Positions 45,092 to 54,505 of a DNA stretch of 64,000 nt are shown piece after piece. This stretch comes from Bosea sp. F3-2. Lineage in GTDB: Bacteria > Pseudomonadota > Alphaproteobacteria > Rhizobiales > Beijerinckiaceae. The position numbers and the translations under genes were made by a program. Position 1 is the stretch's first letter; every line of letters starts with the position of its first letter. Under the pieces are notes generated by a model, which saw only the letters and a program-made list of their open reading frames with translations, did no database searches and was not told the origin of the DNA. The DNA is taken from contig NZ_CP042331.1 of the NCBI RefSeq assembly GCF_008253865.1, positions 558,001 to 622,000 on the forward strand, in the 5' to 3' direction.

Positions 45092-45368
45092 CAAACACTT
45101 ATGGAGATAAGTTCTGCGGTCGAGCGAGCTCTCCGTAACCCCGCATGTCTCAAAAGGGTAGGCCGCTAACCCTCCGGGCGCCGAGCGAGATCTTCGAGAT
45201 GGCGCGTGCCGCATTGTCTCCGGCCGCTCGGAAATCTCTCCAGAAGAAGGCCCCTGCCCTATGTCCTGCCGCGACCTTCGACATTCATCGTCGCACTGAG
45301 GCGTGCCGTGCCGGGTGGAACTGAATGACAGGGGCCGCCCGAAAACCTGACATCGAGCAGCAAGAACC

Positions 45369-46313
45369 TCACGAGCGGCCGAGGGCCAGGCACTGTTTCA
45401 GGCAGCGAACAAATGCATCCGTGCTCGCTGAGCGCGGCTGTTCCTTGAGGCTCAGGATGCCGTAGGAGCCCATGATCGGTGGAAGCGCGACGTCGAGATG
45501 GTGCAGCAGGCCGTGCTGGACGGCGAAGGTCGCGACGTCGCCGGGCATCACGGCGAGCATGTCGCTTTCCTGCAGCAATGCGACCATCGTCATCATCGAC
45601 GAGGTCTCGACGACATCGAGAGGTTGATGCGCCATCATCGCGGCGAAGAGCGGTGCAAGCACCTTTCGCATCGGGCTGTTGGCCGGCAGCAGCGTCCATG
45701 GCCATGACGCCAGATCGGCCAGGCTCAAGGCCTGGGCCGACGCCAGAGGATGGCCGACGCGCGCGACGATGCGCAGCGGCTCGTCGATCAGGTCCTCGTA
45801 GTCGAACTCTGGTCGCCCTGCGAGCGCCAGCGGGCGGGCAAGCAGCACATCGAGCTCGCCTTTTGCCAGCATCGGGACGAGCGCGTCGCTGGTTCCCACC
45901 TCGATCGCGATGTCGAGGCGCGGCTGATCGCGTTTCAGCGCCGCAACGGCTCGGGCGAGCAGGAAGGGGATGGCGCTGATGACGGCGCCGATCCTCAATC
46001 GGCCCGTCGCCCCGGAGGACAATGACTCGAGTTCCAGGCGCGCGCGCTCGAGATCGTTCAGGATCAGCCGGGCATGGCGGATCATCACCTCGCCATAGAC
46101 CGTCGCGCGAACGCCGCGCCGGCCACGGTCGAAAAGAGAGAGGCCCAGCGTGGCTTCGAGATCCTGCAGCAGCTTGGTTGCGGTCGGCTGCGTCATGTTC
46201 AGCGAGGCCGCCGCACGCCGCAGGCTTCGGCTCTCGTCGATCGCGGTGAGGAGAAGCAGCTGCCGGTTTTTCAATCGTCGCAACAGCGACGGCGCGTTCG
46301 CGATGGCGGGCAT
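45369..46313 (-). CDS. LysR family transcriptional regulator
   Basis: A 314-residue LysR protein with an N-terminal HTH (LRRAAASLNMTQPTATKLLQ) and an effector domain (GRLRIGAVISAIPFLLARAV). The subgroup resembles GalR/CbL-type LysRs found beside sugar-acid or aromatic transporters. Divergent from the MFS gene at 46533 with 219 bases between, so it probably regulates that transporter and the amidohydrolase downstream. Confidence 0.9.
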   Translation of the reverse strand: MPAIANAPSLLRRLKNRQLLLLTAIDESRSLRRAAASLNMTQPTATKLLQDLEATLGLSLFDRGRRGVRATVYGEVMIRHARLILNDLERARLELESLSSGATGRLRIGAVISAIPFLLARAVAALKRDQPRLDIAIEVGTSDALVPMLAKGELDVLLARPLALAGRPEFDYEDLIDEPLRIVARVGHPLASAQALSLADLASWPWTLLPANSPMRKVLAPLFAAMMAHQPLDVVETSSMMTMVALLQESDMLAVMPGDVATFAVQHGLLHHLDVALPPIMGSYGILSLKEQPRSASTDAFVRCLKQCLALGRS

Positions 46314-46532
46314 CCGACTGTTTCCAGCGATATCGTTTTGGCTATCACATCATCACTAATCTTCATTGCAACGGCATACCAGATCGCATGTAGCGTCTGC
46401 TTCGATAACGCTGGCGGCACGCATCGCCGGCGACAGGGAGAGATGCCGCCTGCGAGTCCGTTCGAACGGCCCCAGCGACTGCATCCTCATGGAAACGCAG
46501 CAGGCGCCGGCGGAGCCGGTCGGAGAGGCATC

Positions 46533-47846
46533 ATGTCAGGATTTGATCGGGCTCATACGCCGCAGGGCGGCGGCGTCCATGCAGGGGCAGCCGCGTCTGG
46601 CGCCACGACGGTGCGCTGGCGCATCTTCGGCATCATCTTCGTGCTCGTCGTCATCAACCTGATCGACCGCACCGCGCTGTCGATCGCGATGCCGACCATC
46701 GCCAAGGAATTCGGGCTGGAGCCTGCGATGCAGGGACTGATCCTGAGCGCCTTCTTCTGGAGCTATGCCGCGCTGCAGATCCCGGGCGGCTGGCTGATCG
46801 ACAAGTTCGGCCCACGCGCACTCATCACTGGCGCGACCGTCGGCTGGGGCATCTTCCAGTCGATCGCAGGCCTCTGCACCGGCGGCGTCACCCTGCTGCT
46901 CAGCCGCATCGGCCTGGGCGCGGCGGAGGCACCGCTGTTTCCGGCGGGCGCCAAGCTCAATTCGATCTGGCTCTCGCCACGTGAGCGCGGACGAGGAGCC
47001 GTGTTGATGGACAGTGGCGCCCCGCTCGGCGCGGCGTTTGGCGGCGTCATCATCGCCTGGCTCATATTGGCGCTTGGCTCGTGGCGCACGGCTTTCATCG
47101 TCGCTGGCGTGGCCACCATCCTGCTCGGCTATCTCTCCTGGTGGTATCTTCGCGATGACCCGGCGGACCACCCGAGCATCAACGCCGACGAACTGCGCCT
47201 GATCGAAGCTTCGGCAGTTGGCGGAGCCTCGGCGGCGACCATAGCTCCAAAGGCCATCTCGCGACGCTCGCTTGCCGCCATCCTCACGGGCCGGATGAGC
47301 TGGGCCATGATCAATTTCGGCCTGCTGACCTGGGGGCCAAGCTATCTTGCGCAGGCCCGTGGCTTCGACCTCAAGCAGATGGGCGGCGCGACCTTCGTGA
47401 TCTTCCTCTCCGGCATGTTCGGCTCGCTGCTCAGTGGCTTCCTGGTCGACAAGCTGCAGGCGAGAGGCATGCGCCGCAGCACGACCTACAAATCCGCGCT
47501 CGGGATCAGCGGGCTTGGCGTGATGCTGTCCTTCCTCGCGCTGCCGCAGGTGGCGGACCCGGTGATGGCGGTGGCGGTCCTCTCCGTTACTCTGTTCCTG
47601 CTGTATTTCGGCAGCCTCTATTGGAGCCTGCCCGCGATCCTCGCGCCGCGCGAGAAGGTTGGCATCGTCGGCGGCGCGATGAACTTCGCCGGCAGCGCCA
47701 GCGGCATCGCCATCCCGATCATCACGGGTCTGATCCTGCAGGCGACGGGCACCTATCTGATGGTGCTTTATTTCTTCGCCGCCTGCGCCGCGCTCTACGT
47801 CGCCGGCACGATGCTGATCGATTTCCACGACGCCGAAACGTATTGA
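46533..47846 (+). CDS. MFS transporter, anion:cation symporter family
   Basis: A 437-residue, 12-helix major facilitator of the ACS (D-galactonate/phthalate-like) group. The first helix contains INLIDRTALSIAMPTIAKEF and is followed by QGLILSAFFWSYAALQIPGG and WLIDKFGPRALITGATVGWG. Such proteins import organic or sugar acids with protons. The ATG at 46533 follows GAGAGGCATC. Twelve bases before the amidohydrolase gene, so the imported acid is probably that enzyme's substrate or precursor. Confidence 0.9.
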   Translation: MSGFDRAHTPQGGGVHAGAAASGATTVRWRIFGIIFVLVVINLIDRTALSIAMPTIAKEFGLEPAMQGLILSAFFWSYAALQIPGGWLIDKFGPRALITGATVGWGIFQSIAGLCTGGVTLLLSRIGLGAAEAPLFPAGAKLNSIWLSPRERGRGAVLMDSGAPLGAAFGGVIIAWLILALGSWRTAFIVAGVATILLGYLSWWYLRDDPADHPSINADELRLIEASAVGGASAATIAPKAISRRSLAAILTGRMSWAMINFGLLTWGPSYLAQARGFDLKQMGGATFVIFLSGMFGSLLSGFLVDKLQARGMRRSTTYKSALGISGLGVMLSFLALPQVADPVMAVAVLSVTLFLLYFGSLYWSLPAILAPREKVGIVGGAMNFAGSASGIAIPIITGLILQATGTYLMVLYFFAACAALYVAGTMLIDFHDAETY

Positions 47847-47858
47847 GGGACGAAAGGC

Positions 47859-48815
47859 ATGACACAGCCGGAACTCTGGCAAGGGCCGATCGTCGATGCG
47901 CACCAGCATTTCTGGGATCCGATCCGCAATCCCCATCCCTGGCTGAAGCCGGACGTCAACATTCCGTTCCGCTATGGCGATTATTCAGCGATCAAGCGCC
48001 GCTACCTGCCGGACGATTACTTCGCCGATGCCGCAGGTCACGACGTTCGTCAGACGGTCTATGTCGAGACGGAATGGGACGAGAACGACCCGATCGGCGA
48101 AACGCGCTATGCCGCGGGCCTCGCCGGAGAATTTGGCGTGCCCAATGCCATCGTGGCGCAAGCCTGGCTCGACCGCGCCGATATCGGCGCGGTCCTGGCC
48201 GGACAAGCGGCTTTCGGCCTCGTGCGCAGTGTCCGGCACAAGCCGGGAGGACCCCTGCGACCCGATGACGTCGGCTCACAGCGCACGCTCATGTCGGATG
48301 ACCGCTGGCGGCGGGGCTATGCGCTCCTGTCGCGCCATGGCCTGAACTTCGATCTCCAGACACCGTGGTGGAACCTGAAGGAGGCGGTCGACCTGGCTCG
48401 CAGCTTCCCGGACACCACCATTGTTCTGAACCACGCCGGCCTGCCGGCCGATCGCAGCGAGGGCGGACTATCGGGCTGGCACATGGCGATGGCGCATCTC
48501 GCCGAATGCGCGAACGTTCGCGTCAAGATTTCCGGCATCGGGCTCGCCGGCCGGCCCTGGACGGTGCCGGATAATCGCTGGATCGTGGCGGAAATCATCG
48601 CCATGTTCGGCGCGGACCGCGCCATGTTTGCCAGCAATTTCCCGGTCGACAGCCTCTGCGCGTCCTTCGACACGATTTATAGCGGCTTCAAGACGATCGC
48701 GGCTCGCTATTCGCAAGCCGAGCAGGGTAAGCTCTTTGCTGCAACGGCTCGCGAGACTTATCGACTGACGCAGGCTGAATCAGCTTCTAAAGCCCCGATC
48801 AGCATATCCGCCTGA
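47859..48815 (+). CDS. Amidohydrolase family protein (TIM-barrel lactonase/hydrolase type)
   Basis: A 318-residue amidohydrolase_2 enzyme starting with the metal-binding DAHQHFWD (His15, His17). Later blocks are FDLQTPWWNLKEAVDLARSF, IVLNHAGLPADRS, VRVKISGIGLAG and MFASNFPVDSLCASFDTIYS, the layout of L-fucono- or L-rhamnono-lactonase and 2-pyrone-4,6-dicarboxylate lactonase relatives. Linked with the MFS importer and LysR gene as a small catabolic unit. The substrate is unknown; a sugar lactone is the best guess. Confidence 0.87.
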   Translation: MTQPELWQGPIVDAHQHFWDPIRNPHPWLKPDVNIPFRYGDYSAIKRRYLPDDYFADAAGHDVRQTVYVETEWDENDPIGETRYAAGLAGEFGVPNAIVAQAWLDRADIGAVLAGQAAFGLVRSVRHKPGGPLRPDDVGSQRTLMSDDRWRRGYALLSRHGLNFDLQTPWWNLKEAVDLARSFPDTTIVLNHAGLPADRSEGGLSGWHMAMAHLAECANVRVKISGIGLAGRPWTVPDNRWIVAEIIAMFGADRAMFASNFPVDSLCASFDTIYSGFKTIAARYSQAEQGKLFAATARETYRLTQAESASKAPISISA

Positions 48816-48945
48816 AGCCCCTCCTCTGAGATCTGCCAAGGCTGCCCCAATGCCGACAATGACTTCTGTCGAACGCGGCCCATGCAGCTTGCTGCTTGCT
48901 CTCGCAGAGCGCCCGTAGATCGCCCGGCCGGCACTCGACGACTGG

Positions 48946-49533
48946 CTACTCCGGCAGCCCTGCCAACCGCAGCGCGTCACCAAGGGCCTCCGCAAGCGCA
49001 GGAGCGCAGTTCACGCCTGCAAACTGGCGACCAAAGCGGAACGTCGGGTGGAGCTCGAGGACCCGTGCGGCGGCGCGCCTTGCTTCTTCCAGCCGTCCGA
49101 GTTTGGCGAGCGCAGCCGCCAATTGCACATAGGTGATGCTGTGTGCGGGATTGGCCTGAACGGATTTGTGGGCCGCACTGCAAGCTTCGTCGTAGCGGCC
49201 ACGCAGCAAATGGCTCATCGCCCGCGCATCGAATGCGGCGAAAGCCCATGAATCGAATGGGCTGAGCCGCATGCCCCGCTCGCTCCACTCAATGGCACGC
49301 TCCGCCTCTCCGCCCCATCCGAGCATGACGCTGCCCAGAATGTAGGTCAGCGCCGATGACGGGCTGATGGCGAGCGCGGCTTCCAACGCGGTGAAGGCAG
49401 CGCCGCGGTCATGGCCATCCATTCCAACCGAAAATCCCGCAAGGGTCAGTGCGGTCGCATCGTCCTGGCCATGGATGAGCGCGGAACGGGCGTGGCGGAT
49501 CGAGGCTGCGCGGAACCCAACGCCTCGCGTCAA
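48946..49533 (-). pseudogene. TPR-repeat C-terminal fragment of an adenylate cyclase/CadC-like protein
   Basis: A 195-residue open frame made of tetratricopeptide-like repeats (GMRLSPFDSWAFAAFDARAM, AHSITYVQLAAALAKLGRLE) and ending DALRLAGLPE. This is the usual C-terminus of proteins having an N-terminal cyclase or CadC-type DNA-binding domain followed by TPRs. Here the N-terminal part is gone: the TetR gene ends at 49555, immediately upstream. It starts mid-domain and is probably a 5'-truncated relic, though expression as a small TPR protein cannot be excluded. Confidence 0.65.
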
Positions 49534-49554
49534 CCCGTCACCGCAATCGCTGCG

Positions 49555-50196
49555 CTACTCAGTCAGCAACCGATCGATGCCGGCTGCGCAGAAGCTCGTC
49601 AGGCGCTCCAGCAGAAGTTCGGCAAGGCCGGTCGCGGGCAGCGCGATGCGCGTATCGTCGAGACGCGCGGCGCGGTCGCTCGCGGCCATGGTCATGACCA
49701 GCGCTCCGACCATGAACAGATAGGCATCCACCATCGCCCCGCGCGACGCCTGCGGATAGAGTTTTGCGAACGCGGCCAGGAACTCCGTCGCGGTCGGGTC
49801 GAAATGCTCGGCTAGAACGCCGCGGGCGGATTCGCGCGGATCGACCGCCTCCCGCGCCGTCATCATCGCGAAGGCCGCGCCCTGCACACCCTCGGCGAAG
49901 CGCTGCCGCACCGAAGGGCCGATGAAGGCCTCGACCACCGCGCGGATATCGGGTGCCGGTGCTGCCATGGCCCCGGCGAGCGCGGTGCCGCGCGCCAGCG
50001 CCAAAGCATCCGCGCGGCGGGCGAAGACGGCCCGGTAGAGCGCCTCCTTCGAGCCGAAATAATAGCTGAGCTGCGACAGCCGCACGTCGGCTGCGGCGGC
50101 GAGATCGCGCATCGAGGCGCCGTCGGCTCCGCCTCGCTCGGCGAATGTCCGCTCGGCCGCGTCGAGAATGCGCTCGCGCGTCGGCGCCGCTGCCAT
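49555..50196 (-). CDS. TetR family transcriptional regulator
   Basis: A 213-residue TetR protein. The N-terminal HTH is RERILDAAERTFAERGGADG followed by VRLSQLSYYFGSKEALYRAV. The C-terminal domain resembles the CerR/YttP-like group (ending in FCAAGIDRLL). Divergent from the cyclase/BKACE operon, with a palindrome at 50265-50284 in the 194-base gap; it is the likely repressor of that operon. Confidence 0.9.
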   Translation of the reverse strand: MAAAPTRERILDAAERTFAERGGADGASMRDLAAAADVRLSQLSYYFGSKEALYRAVFARRADALALARGTALAGAMAAPAPDIRAVVEAFIGPSVRQRFAEGVQGAAFAMMTAREAVDPRESARGVLAEHFDPTATEFLAAFAKLYPQASRGAMVDAYLFMVGALVMTMAASDRAARLDDTRIALPATGLAELLLERLTSFCAAGIDRLLTE

Positions 50197-50264
50197 CGAA
50201 TCCCTCCTTCGCAGCGCCCCTGCCCTGCGTGATTGGCTCTTATCAGAAAGCGCATTCTACGCTA

Positions 50265-50284
50265 TTGGTCGGACGTTCGTCCAA
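50265..50284. promoter_or_regulatory. Candidate TetR operator (20-base palindrome)
   Basis: TTGGTCGGACGTTCGTCCAA is a near-palindrome with a perfect GGACG-TT-CGTCC core and TTGG/CCAA ends. It lies 68 bases from the TetR start and about 106 bases upstream of the cyclase gene. The size and symmetry are typical for a TetR dimer pair. Confidence 0.55.
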
Positions 50285-50390
50285 ATTCATGCCGGCAAGA
50301 GCCCGAAGCATTTTCAAGCGAAGTGGGCACCGGTTCGCGTGAAGAAAATGCGGTAAGACAAAGACTTAGAGACGGCAGGAGGAAACCAGC

Positions 50391-51173
50391 ATGATGCCGA
50401 CCGGGCGCCTCGTCGATCTCTCGATTCCGCTCGAAAACGACGTGCCCGCCGATCCGCCCTTTCAGAAGGTCAGGATCGACTACCGCACCCATGAGGGCAC
50501 CGCGAAGGACATCGCCGCGGCCTTCCCCGGCCTCAGGCCCGAGCAGCTCCCGGACGGCATGGGCTGGGCGGTCGAGCTCGCGACGATCTCGACCCATAAC
50601 GGCACCCATGTCGATGCGCCCTGGCACTACCATCCGACGCAGGATGGCGGGGCGCCGGCGCTGAAGATCGACGAATGCCCGCTCGAATGGTTCCTGCAGC
50701 CGGGCGTGAAGCTCGATTTCCGCCATCTGCCGGACGGGCATGTCGTCACGCCCGCCGAGATCGACGCCGAGCTGGAACGCATCGGCCATCGCCTGAGCCC
50801 GCTCGAGATCGTCGTCGTCAACACCCGCGCCGGCAGCCGCTATGGCGAAGCCGACTACATCGATTCCGGCTGCGGCTTCGGCCGCGAGGCAACGCTGCAT
50901 CTCGTCCGGCAGGGCATCAAGGTCGTCGGCACCGATGGCTGGAGCTGGGATGCGCCCTTCAGCCATACCGCCCGGCGCTTCGCCGAGACCGGCGACGCCT
51001 CGCTGATCTGGGAAGGCCACAAGGCCGGGCGCGAGGCCGGTTACTGCCAGATCGAGAAGCTGCACAATCTCGAAGCCCTGCCGGCGACCGGCTTCATGAT
51101 CAGTTGCCTGCCGGTGAAGGTGCGCAACGGCTCCGCCGGCTGGACGCGGGCCGTCGCCATCCTTCCGGCCTGA
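50391..51173 (+). CDS. Cyclase family metal-dependent hydrolase (kynurenine formamidase-like)
   Basis: A 260-residue protein with the diagnostic metal-binding HNGTHVDAPWHYH, and DLSIPLENDVPADPP at the start, as in the cyclase/KynB family that hydrolyses amides, isatin or cyclic esters. The TTC/GGAGG-like AGGAGG upstream supports the ATG at 50391 (a second Met follows immediately). First gene of a four-gene unit with BKACE, SMP-30 and a binding protein; it probably opens a ring or hydrolyses an amide of the unknown substrate. Confidence 0.9.
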   Translation: MMPTGRLVDLSIPLENDVPADPPFQKVRIDYRTHEGTAKDIAAAFPGLRPEQLPDGMGWAVELATISTHNGTHVDAPWHYHPTQDGGAPALKIDECPLEWFLQPGVKLDFRHLPDGHVVTPAEIDAELERIGHRLSPLEIVVVNTRAGSRYGEADYIDSGCGFGREATLHLVRQGIKVVGTDGWSWDAPFSHTARRFAETGDASLIWEGHKAGREAGYCQIEKLHNLEALPATGFMISCLPVKVRNGSAGWTRAVAILPA

Positions 51174-51196
51174 ACCGACAACCAAGGGAGAAGCGC

Positions 51197-52123
51197 ATGA
51201 GCAAGGTCATCATCACCTGCGCGGTCACCGGCGGCATCCATACGCCGACCATGTCCGACCATCTGCCGATCACCCCTGACGACATCGCGACGCAAGCGAT
51301 CGCTGCGGCGGAAGCCGGTGCCGCGATCCTGCATCTGCACGCTCGCGACCCGAAGGACGGCCGCCCGACACCGGATCCGGCGGTGTTCATGGAGTTCTTG
51401 CCACGCATCAAGCAGGCGACCGACGCTGTGGTGAACATCACCACCGGCGGCGGCCTCAACATGAGCGTCGAGGAGCGGCTCGCCGCCCCGCTCAAGGCCG
51501 CCCCCGAGATGTGCTCGCTCAACATGGGCTCGATGAATTTCGCGCTGCATCCGCTGGCGGAGAAGTACAGCAACTGGAAGCACCCCTGGGAGCAGCCCTA
51601 TCTCGCCGGCACCAAGGACTTCATCTTCCGCAACACCTTCGGCGACATCGAGCGCATCTACAAATTGCTCGGCGAGGAGCACGGCACCAAGTTTGAGCAC
51701 GAGTGCTACGATGTCGGCCATCTCTACAACCTAGCGCATTGCCTCGACCGCGGCTGGTTCCGGCCGCCGGTCTTCCTGCAGCTCATCTTTGGCATTCTGG
51801 GCGGTATCGGCGCCGACCTCGACAACCTGATGTTCATGAAGCGCACCGCCGACAAGCTGTTCGGCAAGGATTATCACTGGTCGGTGCTTGCCGCCGGGCG
51901 TCACCAGATGGCCTTCTGCACCCAGGCGGCGATGATGGGCGGCAATGTCCGCGTCGGGCTGGAGGACAGCCTGTTCATCGGCAGGGGCAAGCTCGCCACC
52001 TCCAATGCCGAGCAGGTCGCCAAGATCCGCCGCATCGTCGAGGAACTCGGCTACGAGATCGCCACCCCGGAGGAAGCCCGCGCCACGCTCGGCCTCAAGG
52101 GCGGCGACCGGGTGAACTTCTGA
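51197..52123 (+). CDS. BKACE family beta-keto acid cleavage enzyme (DUF849)
   Basis: A 308-residue TIM-barrel enzyme. The metal-binding HLHARDPKDGRP is near residues 46-57, with NITTGGGLNMSVEERL and a C-terminal VRVGLEDSLFIGRGKLATSN. BKACE proteins cleave a beta-keto acid with acetyl-CoA, giving acetoacetate (or analogue) and an acyl-CoA; 3-keto-5-aminohexanoate cleavage is the founding activity. The substrate here cannot be read from sequence. The ATG at 51197 follows GGGAGAAG. Confidence 0.92.
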   Translation: MSKVIITCAVTGGIHTPTMSDHLPITPDDIATQAIAAAEAGAAILHLHARDPKDGRPTPDPAVFMEFLPRIKQATDAVVNITTGGGLNMSVEERLAAPLKAAPEMCSLNMGSMNFALHPLAEKYSNWKHPWEQPYLAGTKDFIFRNTFGDIERIYKLLGEEHGTKFEHECYDVGHLYNLAHCLDRGWFRPPVFLQLIFGILGGIGADLDNLMFMKRTADKLFGKDYHWSVLAAGRHQMAFCTQAAMMGGNVRVGLEDSLFIGRGKLATSNAEQVAKIRRIVEELGYEIATPEEARATLGLKGGDRVNF

Positions 52124-52132
52124 GGCGCCCGG

Positions 52133-53152
52133 ATGCCGCCTCGCCCGAACCCGCTCGACGGCTTCACCGTCGACCCCGCCGCGATCCGCTATGTCGGTGA
52201 GGGGCTGCAGCGGCCGGAATGTATCCTCGCCGAGCGCGACGGCTCGCTCTGGAGCGCCGATGCGCGCGGCGGCGTCGTCCATATCCGGCCGGACGGTACG
52301 CAACGCCTGATCAGCCAGACAGCGAGCCGCGGTTTCGCCGAGGCCACGGACGAGGAAGCGCGCTTCGTTTCGGGCACGCTGCCGAACGGCCTCGCCTTCG
52401 CCCGCAATGGCGACATCCTGATCTCCAATTTCGGCACCGACCGGCTTGAGATCATGACGCGGGATGGCGAGACCCGCATGCTCGTCGACACGATCGACGG
52501 GCAGCCGATCGGCAAAGTCAATTTCGTCCTGCGCGACAACAGGGACCGCGTCTGGCTGACGATCTCGACGCGCACCAAAAACTGGATGAAAGCGATCAGC
52601 CCGCATGTCCGCGACGGCTATGTCGCGCTCTATGACGGCGGGCGCTTGCGCATCGTCGCCGACGGCTTCGCCTTCACCAACGAGATCAGGCTCGATGCCA
52701 ACGAGGAATGGCTCTACGTCGCCGAGACCTGCGCGCGCCGGGTGACGCGGCTCAGGGTCCTACCGGACGGCAGCCTGACCGACCGCGAGATCTTCGGGCC
52801 CGAGGATCATGGCGCCTGCATCGACGGCATCGCCTTCGACGCCCATGGCAACCTCTGGGGCACCCATGTCTTCACCGACCGGATCTTCGCGATCACGCCG
52901 GAAGGCGAATTGCGCATCCTGCTCGACGACGACCGCGGCAGCGAAGCCGGCAAGGCCTTCCTCGCTGCCTTTGTCCGCGACGAGGCGACGCCGGAATTGA
53001 TGCTCGCTTGCGGCGGCGCGATCGCGCCCTGGTGCGCCAGCATTACCTTCGGCGGGCCCGACCTCAGCACCGTCTATGTCGGCAGCCTGAAGGGCTCGCG
53101 CATTCCCTATTTCCGCTCGCCCGTCGCCGGACTGCCGATGGCGCATTGGTAG
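52133..53152 (+). CDS. SMP-30/gluconolactonase-like beta-propeller hydrolase
   Basis: A 339-residue SMP-30/LRE family protein: GEGLQRPECILAERDGSLWS at the start, LPNGLAFARNGDILISNFGT, and IDGIAFDAHGNLWGTHVFTD with the expected metal-site acidic residues. Such enzymes hydrolyse lactones. It lies nine bases after the BKACE stop in the same transcript, suggesting a lactone or cyclic ester in the pathway. Confidence 0.87.
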   Translation: MPPRPNPLDGFTVDPAAIRYVGEGLQRPECILAERDGSLWSADARGGVVHIRPDGTQRLISQTASRGFAEATDEEARFVSGTLPNGLAFARNGDILISNFGTDRLEIMTRDGETRMLVDTIDGQPIGKVNFVLRDNRDRVWLTISTRTKNWMKAISPHVRDGYVALYDGGRLRIVADGFAFTNEIRLDANEEWLYVAETCARRVTRLRVLPDGSLTDREIFGPEDHGACIDGIAFDAHGNLWGTHVFTDRIFAITPEGELRILLDDDRGSEAGKAFLAAFVRDEATPELMLACGGAIAPWCASITFGGPDLSTVYVGSLKGSRIPYFRSPVAGLPMAHW

Positions 53153-53209
53153 GACCGGCGCGGTGCCACGACGCCACGCTGCAATCAGAACAAGGATCTG
53201 GGAGGAACC

Positions 53210-54418
53210 ATGAAACGCATCATCTCTGCCCTCGCCGGCGTATCGGCGCTTTGCCTTGCCGGCGCGGCCCAGGCCGAGATATCGGGCGGCACCGTCAAGA
53301 TCGGCGTGCTCACCGACATGTCCGGCGTCTATTCCGACATCACCGGCAAGGGCTCGATCGTGGCCACGCAGATGGCGGTCGACGACTGCCTGAAGGCGGA
53401 ATGCGCCGGCATGAAGATCGAGGTCGTCTCGGCCGACCACCAGAACAAGCCCGACATCGGCTCGACCATCGCGCGCGAATGGATCGACCGGCAGGGCGTC
53501 GATGTGCTCGCCGACATGTCGAACGCCTCGCTGCAGCTCGCCATTCCGCCGCTGCTGAAGGAGAAGAACCGCGTCGGCCTGTTTCCGGGCGGCACCGCGC
53601 GGCTGACCGGCGACGCCTGCCAGCCCGACCACATCGTCCAGTGGATGTGGGACACCTATGTCCAGGTCGCCGGCATCGCCAATTACCTGACCAAGCCCGG
53701 CACGAAATGGTACCTCGTCACTGCCGACTATGCGCTCGGCCACCAGCTCGAAGCCGATGCCAGGACGCTGGTCACGGCCAAAGGCGGCACCTATATCGGC
53801 TCCGTCCGCCACGCCTTCCCGGCCGTCGACCTCTCCTCGCAGCTCCTGACGGCGCAGGGCTCGGGCGCCGATTTCATCGCGCTCGCCAATGCCGGCGGCG
53901 ACACCATCGCCGGCATCAAGACGGCGCGCGATTTCGGCATTGGTCAGGACAAGCAGAAGCTCGTCGCCTTCTTCCTGACCGCCATGGACGTGAAGAGCGT
54001 CGGCCTTGCCGCGGCGCAAGGCACGGTGCTGACCGAGGGCTTCTACTGGAACCTCGACGAGCGCACCCGCGCCTTCTCGGGGCGCTTCAAGGCCAGGCAC
54101 GGCGCCGTGCCCTCGGCGATCCAGGCCGGCATCTACTCGTCGGTGCGGCACTATCTGAAGGCCGTGGCCGCCGCGAAGTCGGATGATGCGAAGACAGTGA
54201 TCGCCAAGATGCGCGAATTGCCGATCGAGGACGATGTCGTCCGTAACGCCAAGCTGCGTCAGGACGGCCGCATGGTCCACGACTTCTACGTCTTCCGCGC
54301 CAAGCAGCCGGCGGACTCGAAGAGCGAGTGGGATCTGTACGACCTCGTCGCGACGGTCCCCGGCGACCAGGCCTTCCGCCCGCTGAGCGAAAGCTCCTGC
54401 CCGGCGATCAAGCGTTAA
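53210..54418 (+). CDS. Branched-chain amino acid-type ABC transporter substrate-binding protein (LivK-like)
   Basis: A 402-residue periplasmic binding protein. The signal peptide MKRIISALAGVSALCLAGAA ends near AQAE, followed by KIGVLTDMSGVYSDITGKGS and a type I periplasmic fold. Proteins of this HAAT group often bind aromatic or organic acids rather than amino acids. GGGAGGAACC precedes the ATG. No LivHMGF permease or ATPase genes follow, so it depends on membrane components elsewhere. The gene ends at 54418, convergent with the pyr-type operon. Confidence 0.9.
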   Translation: MKRIISALAGVSALCLAGAAQAEISGGTVKIGVLTDMSGVYSDITGKGSIVATQMAVDDCLKAECAGMKIEVVSADHQNKPDIGSTIAREWIDRQGVDVLADMSNASLQLAIPPLLKEKNRVGLFPGGTARLTGDACQPDHIVQWMWDTYVQVAGIANYLTKPGTKWYLVTADYALGHQLEADARTLVTAKGGTYIGSVRHAFPAVDLSSQLLTAQGSGADFIALANAGGDTIAGIKTARDFGIGQDKQKLVAFFLTAMDVKSVGLAAAQGTVLTEGFYWNLDERTRAFSGRFKARHGAVPSAIQAGIYSSVRHYLKAVAAAKSDDAKTVIAKMRELPIEDDVVRNAKLRQDGRMVHDFYVFRAKQPADSKSEWDLYDLVATVPGDQAFRPLSESSCPAIKR

Positions 54419-54505
54419 GGCGAAAGACCGGTACCGCCGCCCAGACGTTTCCTTGTATTCGAATAGCCCGTTGCAAAGGTCTGAGATTCCATCATTGCCT
54501 CGCAA

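Noticed and set aside
46314..46532. Specific LysR box between the LysR and MFS genes
   Set aside because: Several short imperfect T-N11-A candidates are present but none is clearly better than chance.
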